From Limnobaculum allomyrinae (lineage in GTDB: Bacteria > Pseudomonadota > Gammaproteobacteria > Enterobacterales > Enterobacteriaceae), in the NCBI RefSeq assembly GCF_016649425.1, contig NZ_JADRCR010000001.1, forward strand, positions 186,001 through 250,000: a stretch of 64,000 nt of DNA. Direction: 5' to 3'. The position numbers and the translations under genes were made by a program. The notes beneath the pieces were generated by a model. It was not told the DNA's origin. It worked only from the letters and a program-made list of their open reading frames with translations, and did no database searches. Below, in pieces: positions 37,457 through 48,739 of the stretch; position 1 is the stretch's first letter, and every line of letters begins with the position of its first letter.

Positions 37457-38917
37457 TTGAATCAGCAACCATTTAGTACTCGTCTTACTGCTTCTGAAGC
37501 CATCGATAAACTCGAACAACAATATGAATCCGCCTTAAGTGCGCTGCGTAGCGCCATTGGTGCTTTTATTCAGCAGGGAACCTTGCCGGATCTGAAAGCC
37601 AGAGAGAAAGGGCTATTTTCCTATCCTCAACTGCGGGTTTGTTGGGATGGTAAGTTTCAGGAACATTTACGTACTCGTGCTTACGGGCGCTTTGCACATC
37701 CGGGGCAATACACCACAACCATAACTCGACCGGATCTGTTTCGCCGTTATCTGACAGAGCAGTTAGGATTGCTGGAACATGATTATGGCGCTATTTTTGA
37801 AGTGACACCGTCACAGCAAGAGATACCTTACCCGTTTGTGATAGACGGTTCCGATCTGATGCTGGATCGCACGATGACCGCTGGGATAGTGCAGCACTTT
37901 CCTACTACCGACCTGGCTAAAATTGGTGATGATATTACCGATGGTCTGGCTAGTGCCGGAGATACCTTTCCGTTGTCTCACTTTGACGCATTACGCACCG
38001 ACTTCTCTTTAGCACGGCTTAAACACTATACCGGAACACCGGTTGAACATGTTCAACCTTATGTTTTATTTACTAACTATAGCCGCTATGTGGATGAGTT
38101 CATCAGTTGGGCCTGCAAACAGATTCTTGATCCATCCAGTCCTTATCAGGCACTATCATGTGCTGGTGGCAGCTATATCACTGCGGAAAACGCCGATCCG
38201 GAAAGAACTGCATCAGACCTGGCCTGGAAAAAGCACCAAATGCCGGCTTATCACCTTATTTCCTCCTCCGGACAGGGAATCACACTGGTCAATATTGGCG
38301 TCGGGCCTTCCAATGCTAAGACTATCTGTGATCATCTGGCGGTACTGCGTCCACACGCCTGGTTAATGATTGGTCACTGTGGTGGATTGCGCGAAAGCCA
38401 GCGCATTGGCGATTATGTTTTGGCTCATGCCTATTTACGAGATGACCATGTTCTGGATGCGGTGTTACCACCGGATATCCCAATCCCCAGCATTGCTGAA
38501 GTGCAGCGAGCCCTATATGACTCCACCAAAGTGGTGAGTGGAATGCCGGGAGAAGAGGTCAAGCTGCGGTTGAGAACCGGTACCGTTGTTACCACCGATG
38601 ACCGCAACTGGGAACTGCGTTTCTCCGTATCAGCCAGACGTTTTAACCTGAGCCGTGCGGTTGCGGTTGATATGGAAAGCGCCACTATTGCCGCTCAGGG
38701 TTATCGTTTTCGGGTACCTTATGGCACGCTGTTATGTGTTTCTGATAAGCCACTGCACGGGGAAATTAAACTGCCGGGACAGGCAAACCATTTTTACGAA
38801 GGGGCAATATCAGAACATCTGCAAATTGGTATTCGAGCCATAGATTTACTGCGAGCTGAAGGAGATAAGCTCCATTCCCGCAAACTACGTACATTTAACG
38901 AACCGCCATTCCGTTAA
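37457..38917 (+). CDS. amn: AMP nucleosidase Amn
   Basis: 486 residues, close to E. coli Amn (484). It starts at a TTG behind AAAGGAG. It has an N-terminal Amn domain (RVCWDGKFQEHLRTRAYGRFAHPGQY region) and a C-terminal nucleoside phosphorylase-like domain (GIGVGPSNAKT-like, MIGHCGGLRESQRIGDYVLA, and VDMESATIAAQGYRFRVP). It hydrolyses AMP to adenine and ribose 5-phosphate and helps control adenylate levels. Confidence 0.94.
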   Translation: MNQQPFSTRLTASEAIDKLEQQYESALSALRSAIGAFIQQGTLPDLKAREKGLFSYPQLRVCWDGKFQEHLRTRAYGRFAHPGQYTTTITRPDLFRRYLTEQLGLLEHDYGAIFEVTPSQQEIPYPFVIDGSDLMLDRTMTAGIVQHFPTTDLAKIGDDITDGLASAGDTFPLSHFDALRTDFSLARLKHYTGTPVEHVQPYVLFTNYSRYVDEFISWACKQILDPSSPYQALSCAGGSYITAENADPERTASDLAWKKHQMPAYHLISSSGQGITLVNIGVGPSNAKTICDHLAVLRPHAWLMIGHCGGLRESQRIGDYVLAHAYLRDDHVLDAVLPPDIPIPSIAEVQRALYDSTKVVSGMPGEEVKLRLRTGTVVTTDDRNWELRFSVSARRFNLSRAVAVDMESATIAAQGYRFRVPYGTLLCVSDKPLHGEIKLPGQANHFYEGAISEHLQIGIRAIDLLRAEGDKLHSRKLRTFNEPPFR

Positions 38918-38946
38918 AACGGCGGTAAAAAAGTCAGGAGGTTAGA

Positions 38947-40817
<1,871 letters not shown>

Positions 40818-40829
40818 TTCAATGCTGAA

Positions 40830-40861
40830 CTCAACTATTATCTATAGAGGTAATAGTTGAG
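40830..40861 (+). terminator. Terminator-like hairpin after bglA
   Basis: Arms CTCAACTATTA / TAATAGTTGAG (11 bp) with a 10-base loop, 12 bp after the stop. T-tract weak. Confidence 0.55.
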
Positions 40862-41010
40862 CTTCTGATGATCTCTCTGTTGCAAATGATTTATGAATTT
40901 AATTCATGGGCTCTTGCGTATTTCGCCCTCTGGCAGCATAAGATAAGCCATTGTAATATTAGACAATGGCTTGATGAAAATGGGTAGCACCATTATCCAG
41001 AGAGGTTCTG

Positions 41011-42138
41011 ATGAAGCGAGGAGTAAGCAAAATGCTATTGAGTTTATTAATACTCCTTGGCGCGTTAGTCGTCGGGAGCTATGTCTATATGCAGCAGCCA
41101 AAGTTTGGTCAACGGCCTGTGGGCGCAGATTTAATTCGTATCAGCCAGTCGCCAAATTATGTTAATGGGGCGTTTCAAAATCAGTTGCCAATACCACCAA
41201 GTGATAATGAAGAGAACATGGCAACAATCTTGATCAAATATCTGTTCACTAAAAAAGAGCGAGCAATACCATCAGTACCGATACCGTCAGCCAAAACCAA
41301 CCTGTTAACATTAGATGCAAATCAGGATGTCGTTATCTGGTTGGGGCATTCATCCTATTATCTGCAACTGGCAGGGAAACGCATTCTTATTGATCCGGTA
41401 TTTAGTATCAATGCTTCTCCGGTTCCATTCACTAATCAGGCTTTTGCCGGTACCAGTTTGTACACAGTAGAGGAGATGCCAGATATTGATTATTTACTGC
41501 TCTCCCACGATCACTGGGATCATCTTGATTATCCAACCATTATTGCGTTGAAAGATAACGTTAAAAGGGTGATTACCGGTTTAGGGGTTGGCAGTAGCTT
41601 TAAGCGTTGGGGATATAATCCGGATCTAATCTATGAGGGTGACTGGAACCAGTCTCTGCAATTGGATGATAAATTAACCGTTCATTTTTTACCTGCTCGC
41701 CATTTCTCCGGCCGTGGGTTTATTCGCAATTCTACCTTATGGGTATCCTTTGCTTTAATTACCGACGGGCAAAAACTATTTTTTAGTGGTGATAGTGGCT
41801 ATGGCCCTCATTTTGCTGAGATAGGACGACAGTTTAATGGCTTTGATTTGGCAATTTTGGATAGTGGACAATATGATCACGGGTGGCGTTATGTCCACAT
41901 GATGCCGGAAGACTCAGCGCAAGCCGCAGAAGATCTTCATGCCAGAGCACTGCTACCTGCCCATACGGGAAAATTCTCTCTCGCTTATCACGCCTGGAAC
42001 GATCCATTTATCCGTGCCGTTAAGGCAAGTGAAAACAAAAGCTATCATCTGCTGACACCGATGATAGGTGAACCCATTTGGCTTAATAATAAAACTCAGA
42101 CTTTTCATCATTGGTGGGAAAAGATCGCTAACCTATAG
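41011..42138 (+). CDS. MBL-fold metallo-hydrolase, NAPE-PLD/UlaG-like, membrane anchored
   Basis: 375 residues with an N-terminal membrane anchor (about 8-28). The metallo-beta-lactamase motif SHDHWDHLD is at about 168, followed by zinc ligands LPARHFSGRG, FFSGDSGYG and LLPAHTGKF. This matches proteins related to N-acyl-phosphatidylethanolamine phospholipase D. Substrate unknown; a periplasmic-face phospholipid is possible. The ribosome site is GAGAGG. Confidence 0.85.
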   Translation: MKRGVSKMLLSLLILLGALVVGSYVYMQQPKFGQRPVGADLIRISQSPNYVNGAFQNQLPIPPSDNEENMATILIKYLFTKKERAIPSVPIPSAKTNLLTLDANQDVVIWLGHSSYYLQLAGKRILIDPVFSINASPVPFTNQAFAGTSLYTVEEMPDIDYLLLSHDHWDHLDYPTIIALKDNVKRVITGLGVGSSFKRWGYNPDLIYEGDWNQSLQLDDKLTVHFLPARHFSGRGFIRNSTLWVSFALITDGQKLFFSGDSGYGPHFAEIGRQFNGFDLAILDSGQYDHGWRYVHMMPEDSAQAAEDLHARALLPAHTGKFSLAYHAWNDPFIRAVKASENKSYHLLTPMIGEPIWLNNKTQTFHHWWEKIANL

Positions 42139-42303
42139 CACGTTTCAACTATCTTTTGACTCTGGATTGAAACGATAACGCTCGTTTCATCCCTCCGCTT
42201 TACTCAATCTTTTCACTTCTTTTACCTTAAGCTGCATTGAGCATATTGGCTATTGCCCGTACTGTTAAACAGCCCAACAGGAGGCAGCAGAGGGAGATAA
42301 AAA

Positions 42304-42567
42304 GTGAAAGCAGGGTTGAGAAATTCAATGATTGGTGCCGTTTGTTTATCGATGGTAGGGTGCGCAAATATGGATTCTGAAGATGTCGCATCTGCCGGGC
42401 TTATCATAGGGCTGGTTGGTATTGCTGCGGCAGTGTTATTAATGGACAGCGATAGTGACGACGACGACGACAGATATCATCATCGGGATAAACCAAGAGA
42501 CAGAGAGAATTCTTATCAGGGGCATCATAAGTGCCGCGACGGACGTTCTTGTTATAAGCCAAGGTAG
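42304..42567 (+). CDS. Small putative lipoprotein
   Basis: 87 residues starting at GTG behind GGGAG. The lipobox MVGC places the lipidated Cys at residue 20; Ala at +2 suggests outer-membrane sorting. A short Gly/Ala hydrophobic stretch follows (LIIGLVGIAAAVLLM), then an Asp cluster (DSDSDDDDD) and a basic His/Arg/Lys-rich tail with two Cys. I do not recognise the family. Confidence 0.7.
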   Translation: MKAGLRNSMIGAVCLSMVGCANMDSEDVASAGLIIGLVGIAAAVLLMDSDSDDDDDRYHHRDKPRDRENSYQGHHKCRDGRSCYKPR

Positions 42568-42582
42568 CAGGGTATAGATATT

Positions 42583-42846
42583 TTACTGTCCGGCCTCCCG
42601 ACAGCCGTTATCCGGCGCGGGGCGAATACCAAAGTATTCCAGTATGCCTGTACCGGCTCTTTTAGCGTAAAAGCAGCCAGTTTCATCATTACACTCGCCG
42701 GTATAAATGGCTAAACGCCAGCGAACTTCCGGGCTTTCGTAACAATATCGTCCGGTACCAATTCGGGCATAACAGATAACGTAAAAGATCATGGCGAAAA
42801 GCACAGCTGACAGGATCGCAATGATAAAATTTCTTTTTTTGACCAT
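42583..42846 (-). CDS. Small membrane protein of unknown function
   Basis: 87 residues from the ATG at 42846; a TTG nine codons earlier is possible. One N-terminal membrane helix (NFIIAILSAVLFAMIFYVICY) is followed by an exported domain of about 60 residues with five Cys (CYESPEV, GECNDETGCFYAKRAG, NGCREAG) that could form disulfides. It follows the next gene on the same strand by 28 bp, suggesting a two-gene operon. No family recognised. Confidence 0.6.
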   Translation of the reverse strand: MVKKRNFIIAILSAVLFAMIFYVICYARIGTGRYCYESPEVRWRLAIYTGECNDETGCFYAKRAGTGILEYFGIRPAPDNGCREAGQ

Positions 42847-42874
42847 AAAATGTTCCGGTGATAGTGACGTCAAA

Positions 42875-43429
42875 TTACTCTTTTTCTAATAACTTCCCGT
42901 ATCGTTCAATAAAATCTACCAACATCTGCGCTCTGGTATCAAGGTAATACAGCGTCGGGCCATGAGTGACGATTTTCCAGGGAGCTTTATCGAATTCGCA
43001 CTTATCATCATTACTATCATAATAACGTTTAGCCGCGTTGATTTTTATGGCATAGGCACTGGCCTGTTGTGCATTCTCAAAACTCAATACATATAAATGG
43101 AAATCAGGGTAAACATTGCCAATAGGTGCTTTTATTGGAAAAGTACGGCTAAAGTAAAAACTGCGTACACCAGAACCGCTGAAACGATAATCTTCTTTAG
43201 TTTCGCAGCGATAAAAAGCCAGGGTGTCAGAAGAAGATCGTTGTTCTGTGGTGAATTTATCTTTCTCTAACTGTTGAAATAAACGCTGTAAGGATGGGGG
43301 ATTATCTCCCTGATGGGTTAACACAATCTGATGCTGGCGTGATGGAAAGAGGGTAAGCCCAATAATTACCGCAATAATGGCAGCGAATATCAGAGCAATA
43401 ACCATTTTCCGTTTTTTGATAGCATCCAT
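42875..43429 (-). CDS. Single-pass membrane protein of unknown function
   Basis: 184 residues from the ATG at 43429 behind AAGGA; a GTG two codons upstream lies too close to it. A basic N-terminus (KKRK) and one membrane helix (VIALIFAAIIAVIIGLTLF) precede a soluble domain of about 155 residues with two Cys (FYRCETKED, DDKCEFDKAP). It is upstream of the small Cys-rich membrane gene. Not recognised. Confidence 0.65.
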   Translation of the reverse strand: MDAIKKRKMVIALIFAAIIAVIIGLTLFPSRQHQIVLTHQGDNPPSLQRLFQQLEKDKFTTEQRSSSDTLAFYRCETKEDYRFSGSGVRSFYFSRTFPIKAPIGNVYPDFHLYVLSFENAQQASAYAIKINAAKRYYDSNDDKCEFDKAPWKIVTHGPTLYYLDTRAQMLVDFIERYGKLLEKE

Positions 43430-43509
43430 GGTCACTATTCCTTATATCCCCCGGACGAATAAAAATTTTCAGCGCTGTTGGTCAATTTTACCCGCAGCCA
43501 TCGTTTATT

Positions 43510-44310
43510 CTATTGAGTTGCAAATAACCCTTTGGCGCTTTTTATACTAATTTTCTGATACTTAGCATAGGCCTGTGCCACCGCTTCACGCGTTTGTTCC
43601 GGAGATTGCCGTTTAATCCAGGAATCTACTAACGCATTCAGAATATAAGCTTCCGGTGCCATAAAGTTGGTAGTCATCATTGCCGGCTTAATCCCCGTTT
43701 GTTCAAATTTAGGCAGAAAATAGGGCTTACTTTTACAGGCAAATACGGCCGCTTGTCGCTGAGCATTCAAAGCTCTGGTTTTTTCATCACGTATATCAGG
43801 TGGATTTAAATTTAACTGAGCAATTGAAAAATCCATCAGGCCATTGTGACCAATGTAAACCACCAGATCGGCGCCACCGCCGGTATCGATAGATTTCTGT
43901 TGAATATCCAGATTGGCTTTTTTCGCCCCGCCGATGTATTGATAAAAATCATCAATGGTTTGGCCGATATATTGGCCATCGTAGGCATCCGCTACCAGAT
44001 AAACATCATCGGTTTTATGTTTAAAAACGATACGTTCCAATATGTTTTTTTGTGGATTGGCTGAAGAGTTAACAAGCTGCCAGTTTGGCTGTTTCTTGAT
44101 GAAGGTTTTCACACCATAAGCCGCTCCCCAATACAGATTATTCACCGGGTCTTGTCCATTGCCAATTTTTTCAGGCACCGGAACAATCCCTTGATATTTG
44201 TTGTCACACAAGGCAACGACTACATGAACAACACGCGACTTGGCTAACAGAGGCAGGCTATTGGTGAATAAAAATGAGCATAACAACAGGTAGATAATTT
44301 TCTTCAGCAT
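43510..44310 (-). CDS. Exported protein with caspase-like (clan CD) features, function unknown
   Basis: 266 residues from the ATG at 44310 (an upstream GTG is possible), with a signal peptide ending LPLLA. A beta-strand and loop (VVHVVVALCDNKYQGIVPVP) is followed by NLYWGAAYGVKTF. A hydrophobic strand ends in GHNG (LVVYIGHNG) and a later one carries VFACKS, spaced like the His-Cys dyad of clan CD peptidases (caspase/CHAT). I know relatives only as hypothetical proteins, so peptidase activity is a hypothesis. Single gene. Confidence 0.7.
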   Translation of the reverse strand: MLKKIIYLLLCSFLFTNSLPLLAKSRVVHVVVALCDNKYQGIVPVPEKIGNGQDPVNNLYWGAAYGVKTFIKKQPNWQLVNSSANPQKNILERIVFKHKTDDVYLVADAYDGQYIGQTIDDFYQYIGGAKKANLDIQQKSIDTGGGADLVVYIGHNGLMDFSIAQLNLNPPDIRDEKTRALNAQRQAAVFACKSKPYFLPKFEQTGIKPAMMTTNFMAPEAYILNALVDSWIKRQSPEQTREAVAQAYAKYQKISIKSAKGLFATQ

Positions 44311-44516
44311 ATTCGTCACTCTTCCGATGATTTATTGGCGAACAAAACGAGGGGAGTGTTGATGTACTCAACAGCCGCGCCATAGCAAAAAGAGGTTGTA
44401 ATGATAGGTGAATATTTATCGGGGTTATTATTGGTTTTGTATCACATATCTCAACCCGTGTATTATATAACAGTACAATAGCAGGATGTTATTGGAATCA
44501 GGTAAAGGAATACCTT

Positions 44517-45953
44517 ATGATCGTAGAGACACCAAAAACCAGAAAATTCCCCGGCACATTTTGGCTAAAACTTTTTGCCATTTTCTCTATTTTACTGGGA
44601 TTGTTGTTCTCGGTATTTATCTTTACTAACCTTTGGCGAGATTCAAACTCCAGCGATTTTGGGCGTAACAGCAAGTCGCTTGGTGGGCGTTATTACAGCT
44701 ATCAGCAAAAAGTTTATGTCAATATTCCATTTCAGGGGTATTACCTGCTGCCTGGTGTAAATAGCAGTGACTTTCAAGTCTATTCTTCCCGATATCTGGC
44801 GCCATTAGCCAAAGATAATCAGTCAGTATTCTGTGGCACTCATATCATTCAAGGATTGCAGCCTGAACACGTCATTTATACCTCTCAGGGATATATCAGC
44901 GATGGTCATAACACCTATTTTTGTAGCGAAGAACGCAAGAACCCGGGCTATTACTGGTGGCACGAAATAGTACGTGATAAAGATTATGATAACCCTGACC
45001 GCCCGAGGCGTCGGGATTTTATCTTAAGCCAGATGGAGAATGTTGTTTATGGCAATCTGAAAACCTGGGGACAGAATTATCTCTCCGATGGTCAACATCT
45101 GTTTTATGAAGGTGTGATGATTTCAAAAGCCGACGGTAGCAGTATTCAATCGGTACACTATGGACAGGGATATTTAAAAGACCGAATACATGACCGCTAT
45201 TTGGCTGATAACACGCATGTTTATTATCAGGGAAAGCCTCTGCCTGATGCAAACCCAGTGACTTTTAGTGCATTCTCTCCGGACGGCGACCAGTGGCAAA
45301 CAGATTATGGTTGGGATGCCAAAATCAATAGCTACTATTTTGGCGCAACGCCTTTTCCAGCGGTTATTGATGGAAAAAATACGCATGGGCTAAACCTTTT
45401 TGTCGCCGATCGCGATCGGGCAAATCACGAATTATTTATCAACGATAATGGCGTTTTTTATTGGGATTATCAGGGTAAAAAATTTAAATATGCGGGTCCA
45501 AACCCTTTTGGTAACGATAAATCACAGCCACTTTCAGAACAAAAGGCTCCGGGAGTATGGGTTACGGATAAAAATACCATTGTTTTAATCTCGTATGAGG
45601 TTTGGGGGAAAAGAAGCCGGGGATTAGTAAGCAAAAATACCGTACTTTCTGTTTTACCTGACGTGTCATTATCTGACTGGCAACCGGTTGATACTTTTGA
45701 ACGCAACAGAAGGGCACTTGGCACCGTATGGTTGGCTAAAGGTAACTATTATTTTTCATCAACCAGTGGTCAGAATATTAGTATGAACGAATCACTCTAT
45801 TTAATTATTGATTACCCGGCATTCAAACAACAATTACAGCAAGATCAACGGATAACCAGAAAACTGAAGGAGCAATATTTACGTAGTGTACGTGATATGC
45901 CAGAGGTTAATAATATCAGTCATGCTAAATCATCGTATTCATTTTGGAATTAA
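44517..45953 (+). CDS. Membrane-anchored DKNYY-repeat protein
   Basis: 478 residues with a cytoplasmic N-terminus, one membrane helix (LKLFAIFSILLGLLFSVFIF) and a large exported domain. DKNYY-family repeats are visible (YLSDGQHLFYEGVMI, YLADNTHVYYQGKPLPDAN, FINDNGVFYWDYQGK, DGHNTYFCSE). These repeats probably build a beta-rich scaffold; no enzymatic motif is seen. The ribosome site is AAAGGAA. Function unknown. Confidence 0.75.
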   Translation: MIVETPKTRKFPGTFWLKLFAIFSILLGLLFSVFIFTNLWRDSNSSDFGRNSKSLGGRYYSYQQKVYVNIPFQGYYLLPGVNSSDFQVYSSRYLAPLAKDNQSVFCGTHIIQGLQPEHVIYTSQGYISDGHNTYFCSEERKNPGYYWWHEIVRDKDYDNPDRPRRRDFILSQMENVVYGNLKTWGQNYLSDGQHLFYEGVMISKADGSSIQSVHYGQGYLKDRIHDRYLADNTHVYYQGKPLPDANPVTFSAFSPDGDQWQTDYGWDAKINSYYFGATPFPAVIDGKNTHGLNLFVADRDRANHELFINDNGVFYWDYQGKKFKYAGPNPFGNDKSQPLSEQKAPGVWVTDKNTIVLISYEVWGKRSRGLVSKNTVLSVLPDVSLSDWQPVDTFERNRRALGTVWLAKGNYYFSSTSGQNISMNESLYLIIDYPAFKQQLQQDQRITRKLKEQYLRSVRDMPEVNNISHAKSSYSFWN

Positions 45954-46104
45954 AATAATAAATTACTTATATTGTTTAAGTTGATTCTTATTTATCTTAA
46001 CTGGATCGTTATTTTCATTCTGTTCTAACTTATTGCTATTGTGTTTTTATTTTTAATTAACAACAAGCTAATTTCATTAATTGAAATTCTTTGAAGTAAT
46101 TTGA
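45954..46104. other. AT-rich intergenic stretch, first part of a 390-bp gap
   Basis: Very AT-rich with no convincing gene. The gap up to 46343 also holds a short coding remnant and a terminator, listed separately. Confidence 0.4.
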
Positions 46105-46278
46105 TATGAGAACCTGATATTCTGCCGGGATCCGGATGATTCAATCCGAGGTTTGATCCAAGTAAAAGGGATGCTGACGACAACTCAAACGGTAAACTTT
46201 CATGTTGCTACCGAAGACATTACCAAAAGTTTTGATGGTTATATTCCGGAAGGAATAGTACAAGCCGTGGCAACATAG
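46105..46278 (+). pseudogene. Possible gene remnant, unrecognised
   Basis: After a TGA at 46102 the frame is open for 57 codons and reads like real protein (GLIQVKGMLTTTQTVNF, then SFDGYIPEGIVQAVAT) before a TAG. No start or ribosome site is found at its head; an ATG at codon 26 could begin a 32-residue product. It may be the 3' end of a lost gene. Family unknown. Confidence 0.3.
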
Positions 46279-46286
46279 TGAGTATT

Positions 46287-46327
46287 AAACTGCAGGCCTG
46301 CACCGATCAATCACAGGCTTGCAGTTT
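46287..46327 (-). terminator. Terminator of the tartrate dehydratase-like gene
   Basis: 14-bp stem with one mismatch (AAACTGCAGGCCTG against CAGGCTTGCAGTTT) lies 16 bp beyond the stop of the minus-strand gene. On the minus strand the sequence after the stem is AATACTCAC, without a strong T-run. Confidence 0.6.
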
Positions 46328-46343
46328 AATTATTCCCGGCGCA

Positions 46344-47507
46344 TTATTCAGCCAGTGCACGCATCACGTTGATTAAGTCCGATTTTCCCTCAAAACCAAT
46401 CCCCGGCAGTTCAGGCATGACAATATGTCCATCCTCAACGGTCACGGAATCAGGAAATCCGCCATAAGGCTGGAAGAGATCAGGGTAGCTCTCATTACCA
46501 CCAAGTCCCAGACCGGCGGCAATATTTAATGACATCTGGTGTCCGCCATGTGGAACACAGCGGGTTGGCGACCAGCCAAACTGCTCCAGAACATCCAACG
46601 TGCGCAGATATTCCACTAAGCCATAGGAGAGGGCGCAGTCAAATTGCAGGTAATCACGATCCGGGCGCATGCCGCCATATCGTAAAAGATTACGGGCATC
46701 CTGATGTGAGAAAAGGTTTTCACCGGTTGCCATTGAGCCGGGATAGAACTCTGACAGCGCTGCCTGCAATGCATAATCAAGGGGATCGCCAACTTCTTCG
46801 TACCAGAATAGCGGATATTCACGCAGCATTTTAGCGTAAGCAATGCCAGTTTCCAGATCAAAACGACCGTTAGCATCCACGGCAAGTTGCGCTTCGTTAC
46901 CAATTTCATCTAACACCGCTTCAATACGGCGGCGGTCTTCTTCCAGTGGCGCACCACCAATTTTCATTTTAACCACGTTATAGCCGCGATTGAGATAGCT
47001 ACGCATTTCTTGTCGCAGCGCTGTCAGATCTTTACCCGGATAGTAATAGCCTCCGGCGGCATAGACAAATACGCGAGGATTTGCTTCAACACCTTTCATC
47101 TCTGCCAGCATGCGAAATAATGGTTTGCCGGCAATCTTTGCCGTGGCATCCCAAATTGCCATATCCAGCGTGCCCACGGCAACGGATCGCTCACCGTGAC
47201 CGCCGGGTTTTTCATTGTTCATCATCACATCCCACATGCGATGAGGATCGAAGGTATCGCCGTGTTGATTAAGCAGACTGTCAGGCTCCGCCTGTAAGAT
47301 CCGATCGCGAAAACGTTCGCGAATAAGGCCTCCCTGACCATAGCGACCATTAGAGTTAAAGCCATATCCAACTACCCGTCGACCGTCGATAACTGCATCG
47401 GTAACTACTGCAACCAGACTGGTGGTCATTTTGCTGAAGTCGATATAGGCATTTCTGATAGGGGATGCAATGGGTTTAGTGATTTCAACAACGTCGATTA
47501 TGCGCAT
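46344..47507 (-). CDS. tarD: Enolase-superfamily D-tartrate dehydratase (TarD-like)
   Basis: 387 residues of the mandelate racemase group. The catalytic Lys pair is in VVKMKIGG, metal ligands are in AVDANGRF, WYEEVGDP and ATGENLF, and the base His in CVPHGGHQMSLN. It agrees closely with the D(-)-tartrate dehydratase of Bradyrhizobium as I know it (FNSNGRYGQGGLIRERF, NEKPGGHGERSVAVGT), which converts D-tartrate to oxaloacetate. A LysR gene is divergent upstream. No transporter is adjacent. Confidence 0.82.
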   Translation of the reverse strand: MRIIDVVEITKPIASPIRNAYIDFSKMTTSLVAVVTDAVIDGRRVVGYGFNSNGRYGQGGLIRERFRDRILQAEPDSLLNQHGDTFDPHRMWDVMMNNEKPGGHGERSVAVGTLDMAIWDATAKIAGKPLFRMLAEMKGVEANPRVFVYAAGGYYYPGKDLTALRQEMRSYLNRGYNVVKMKIGGAPLEEDRRRIEAVLDEIGNEAQLAVDANGRFDLETGIAYAKMLREYPLFWYEEVGDPLDYALQAALSEFYPGSMATGENLFSHQDARNLLRYGGMRPDRDYLQFDCALSYGLVEYLRTLDVLEQFGWSPTRCVPHGGHQMSLNIAAGLGLGGNESYPDLFQPYGGFPDSVTVEDGHIVMPELPGIGFEGKSDLINVMRALAE

Positions 47508-47696
47508 TCTTTTCTCCTTATTTTACGGCTGAAAAGGTGGCCAGACAGGATGGCATCGTAAGCCATGCATGATTAATGAATTGTATTTCAAACAGTTATT
47601 ATCGTCACAGCCACTATTTGATTGAAAAGCAATCTGGTATAGCCACATACTAAGGGGATAAATCATCTTCATCTAATGCCTGTAAGGATGGCTGTA

Positions 47697-48623
47697 ATGC
47701 AAAATCGGCATCACCTGGAATTAACATGGCTTGAAGACTGTGTAGCACTGGCAGAAACCCTTAATTTCTCTAAAGCAGCGGCGTTACGTTATGTGACGCA
47801 ACCCGCATTTAGTCGACGGATCCAGTCTCTTGAAGAATGGGTAGGTACCGCCTTGTTTGAACGAAACAGACGCGGAGTTGACCTGACGCGAGCCGGAGAG
47901 ATGTTTTGTGGCCAGGCGCCTGAGCTGATCAGAGCACTTTATGCAGTAAGAACTGAAGCTTTGGATGTGGCCGGGCAAGAACAGCCTGATGTGGTTTTTT
48001 CCGCGACCCATGCACTCTCTTTTTCCTTTTTCCCTGAACTGTTAAGGCGCAATGACAAGATTGTGCGATTTGGATCTTTCCGACTGCTATCTGACACGTT
48101 GAAATCCTGTGAACGATTGATTTTACAGGGGAGCTGTCAATTTTTGCTCTGCCATTACCATCCTCATATGCATATTAATCTTGAGCAGGAAAAGTTCTTT
48201 AGTATCCGTTTAGGATTGGACAGACTCATTCCTTACAGCGCGGTTTCTGCTGATTCAACAAAACCATTATGGACGTTGAATAACAGGAAAAAATTTCGTT
48301 ACCTGTCATTTAGCGGCGAGTCAGGTTTAGGGCGCATTATTTCAAATACCGCATCCATTAATCGGGTTAAACGGGGGATGGAAGTGGCCTTTACCTCCGA
48401 TTTGGCAGCAACGCTGCTGGCGATGGTCAGAGCAGGAGATGGTATAGCCTGGTTGCCACAGTCTTTGGCCGAACCGGAGGTAAAAAACGGAACGATTATT
48501 GCGGTCACCGATAAAGATTCAGATCTGTGTATCCCGGTGGAAATCCGTTTATATCGACCTGCAACAAAAATGTCTAAAGCCGTTGAAGAGCTATGGCGTA
48601 TTTTTGTTGAAGACCAGCAGTAG
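47697..48623 (+). CDS. LysR-family regulator, probable controller of the tarD-like gene
   Basis: 308 residues from the ATG at 47697, 8 nt after AAGGA; earlier in-frame ATGs at 47676 and 47688 are less well placed. The HTH is LNFSKAAALRYVTQPAFSRRIQSLEEWVGTALFERNRRGVDLT. A substrate-binding domain follows. It is divergent from the TarD-like gene with about 190 bp between, the classic LysR arrangement. Confidence 0.85.
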   Translation: MQNRHHLELTWLEDCVALAETLNFSKAAALRYVTQPAFSRRIQSLEEWVGTALFERNRRGVDLTRAGEMFCGQAPELIRALYAVRTEALDVAGQEQPDVVFSATHALSFSFFPELLRRNDKIVRFGSFRLLSDTLKSCERLILQGSCQFLLCHYHPHMHINLEQEKFFSIRLGLDRLIPYSAVSADSTKPLWTLNNRKKFRYLSFSGESGLGRIISNTASINRVKRGMEVAFTSDLAATLLAMVRAGDGIAWLPQSLAEPEVKNGTIIAVTDKDSDLCIPVEIRLYRPATKMSKAVEELWRIFVEDQQ

Positions 48624-48739
48624 AATTATTGAGGAAGCTCGACGTTAAAAATAACCACAGGTGATATCTGGCTCTGGCTTAGAATAGTCACTATAATCGC
48701 CGCGTTTTATCATTGATTTCAACGAATTTAGAGGGATTT

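Noticed and set aside
40904-41165. Small ORFs overlapping the start of the MBL-fold gene
   Set aside because: No ribosome site or family similarity; the MBL gene start with GAGAGG accounts for the region.
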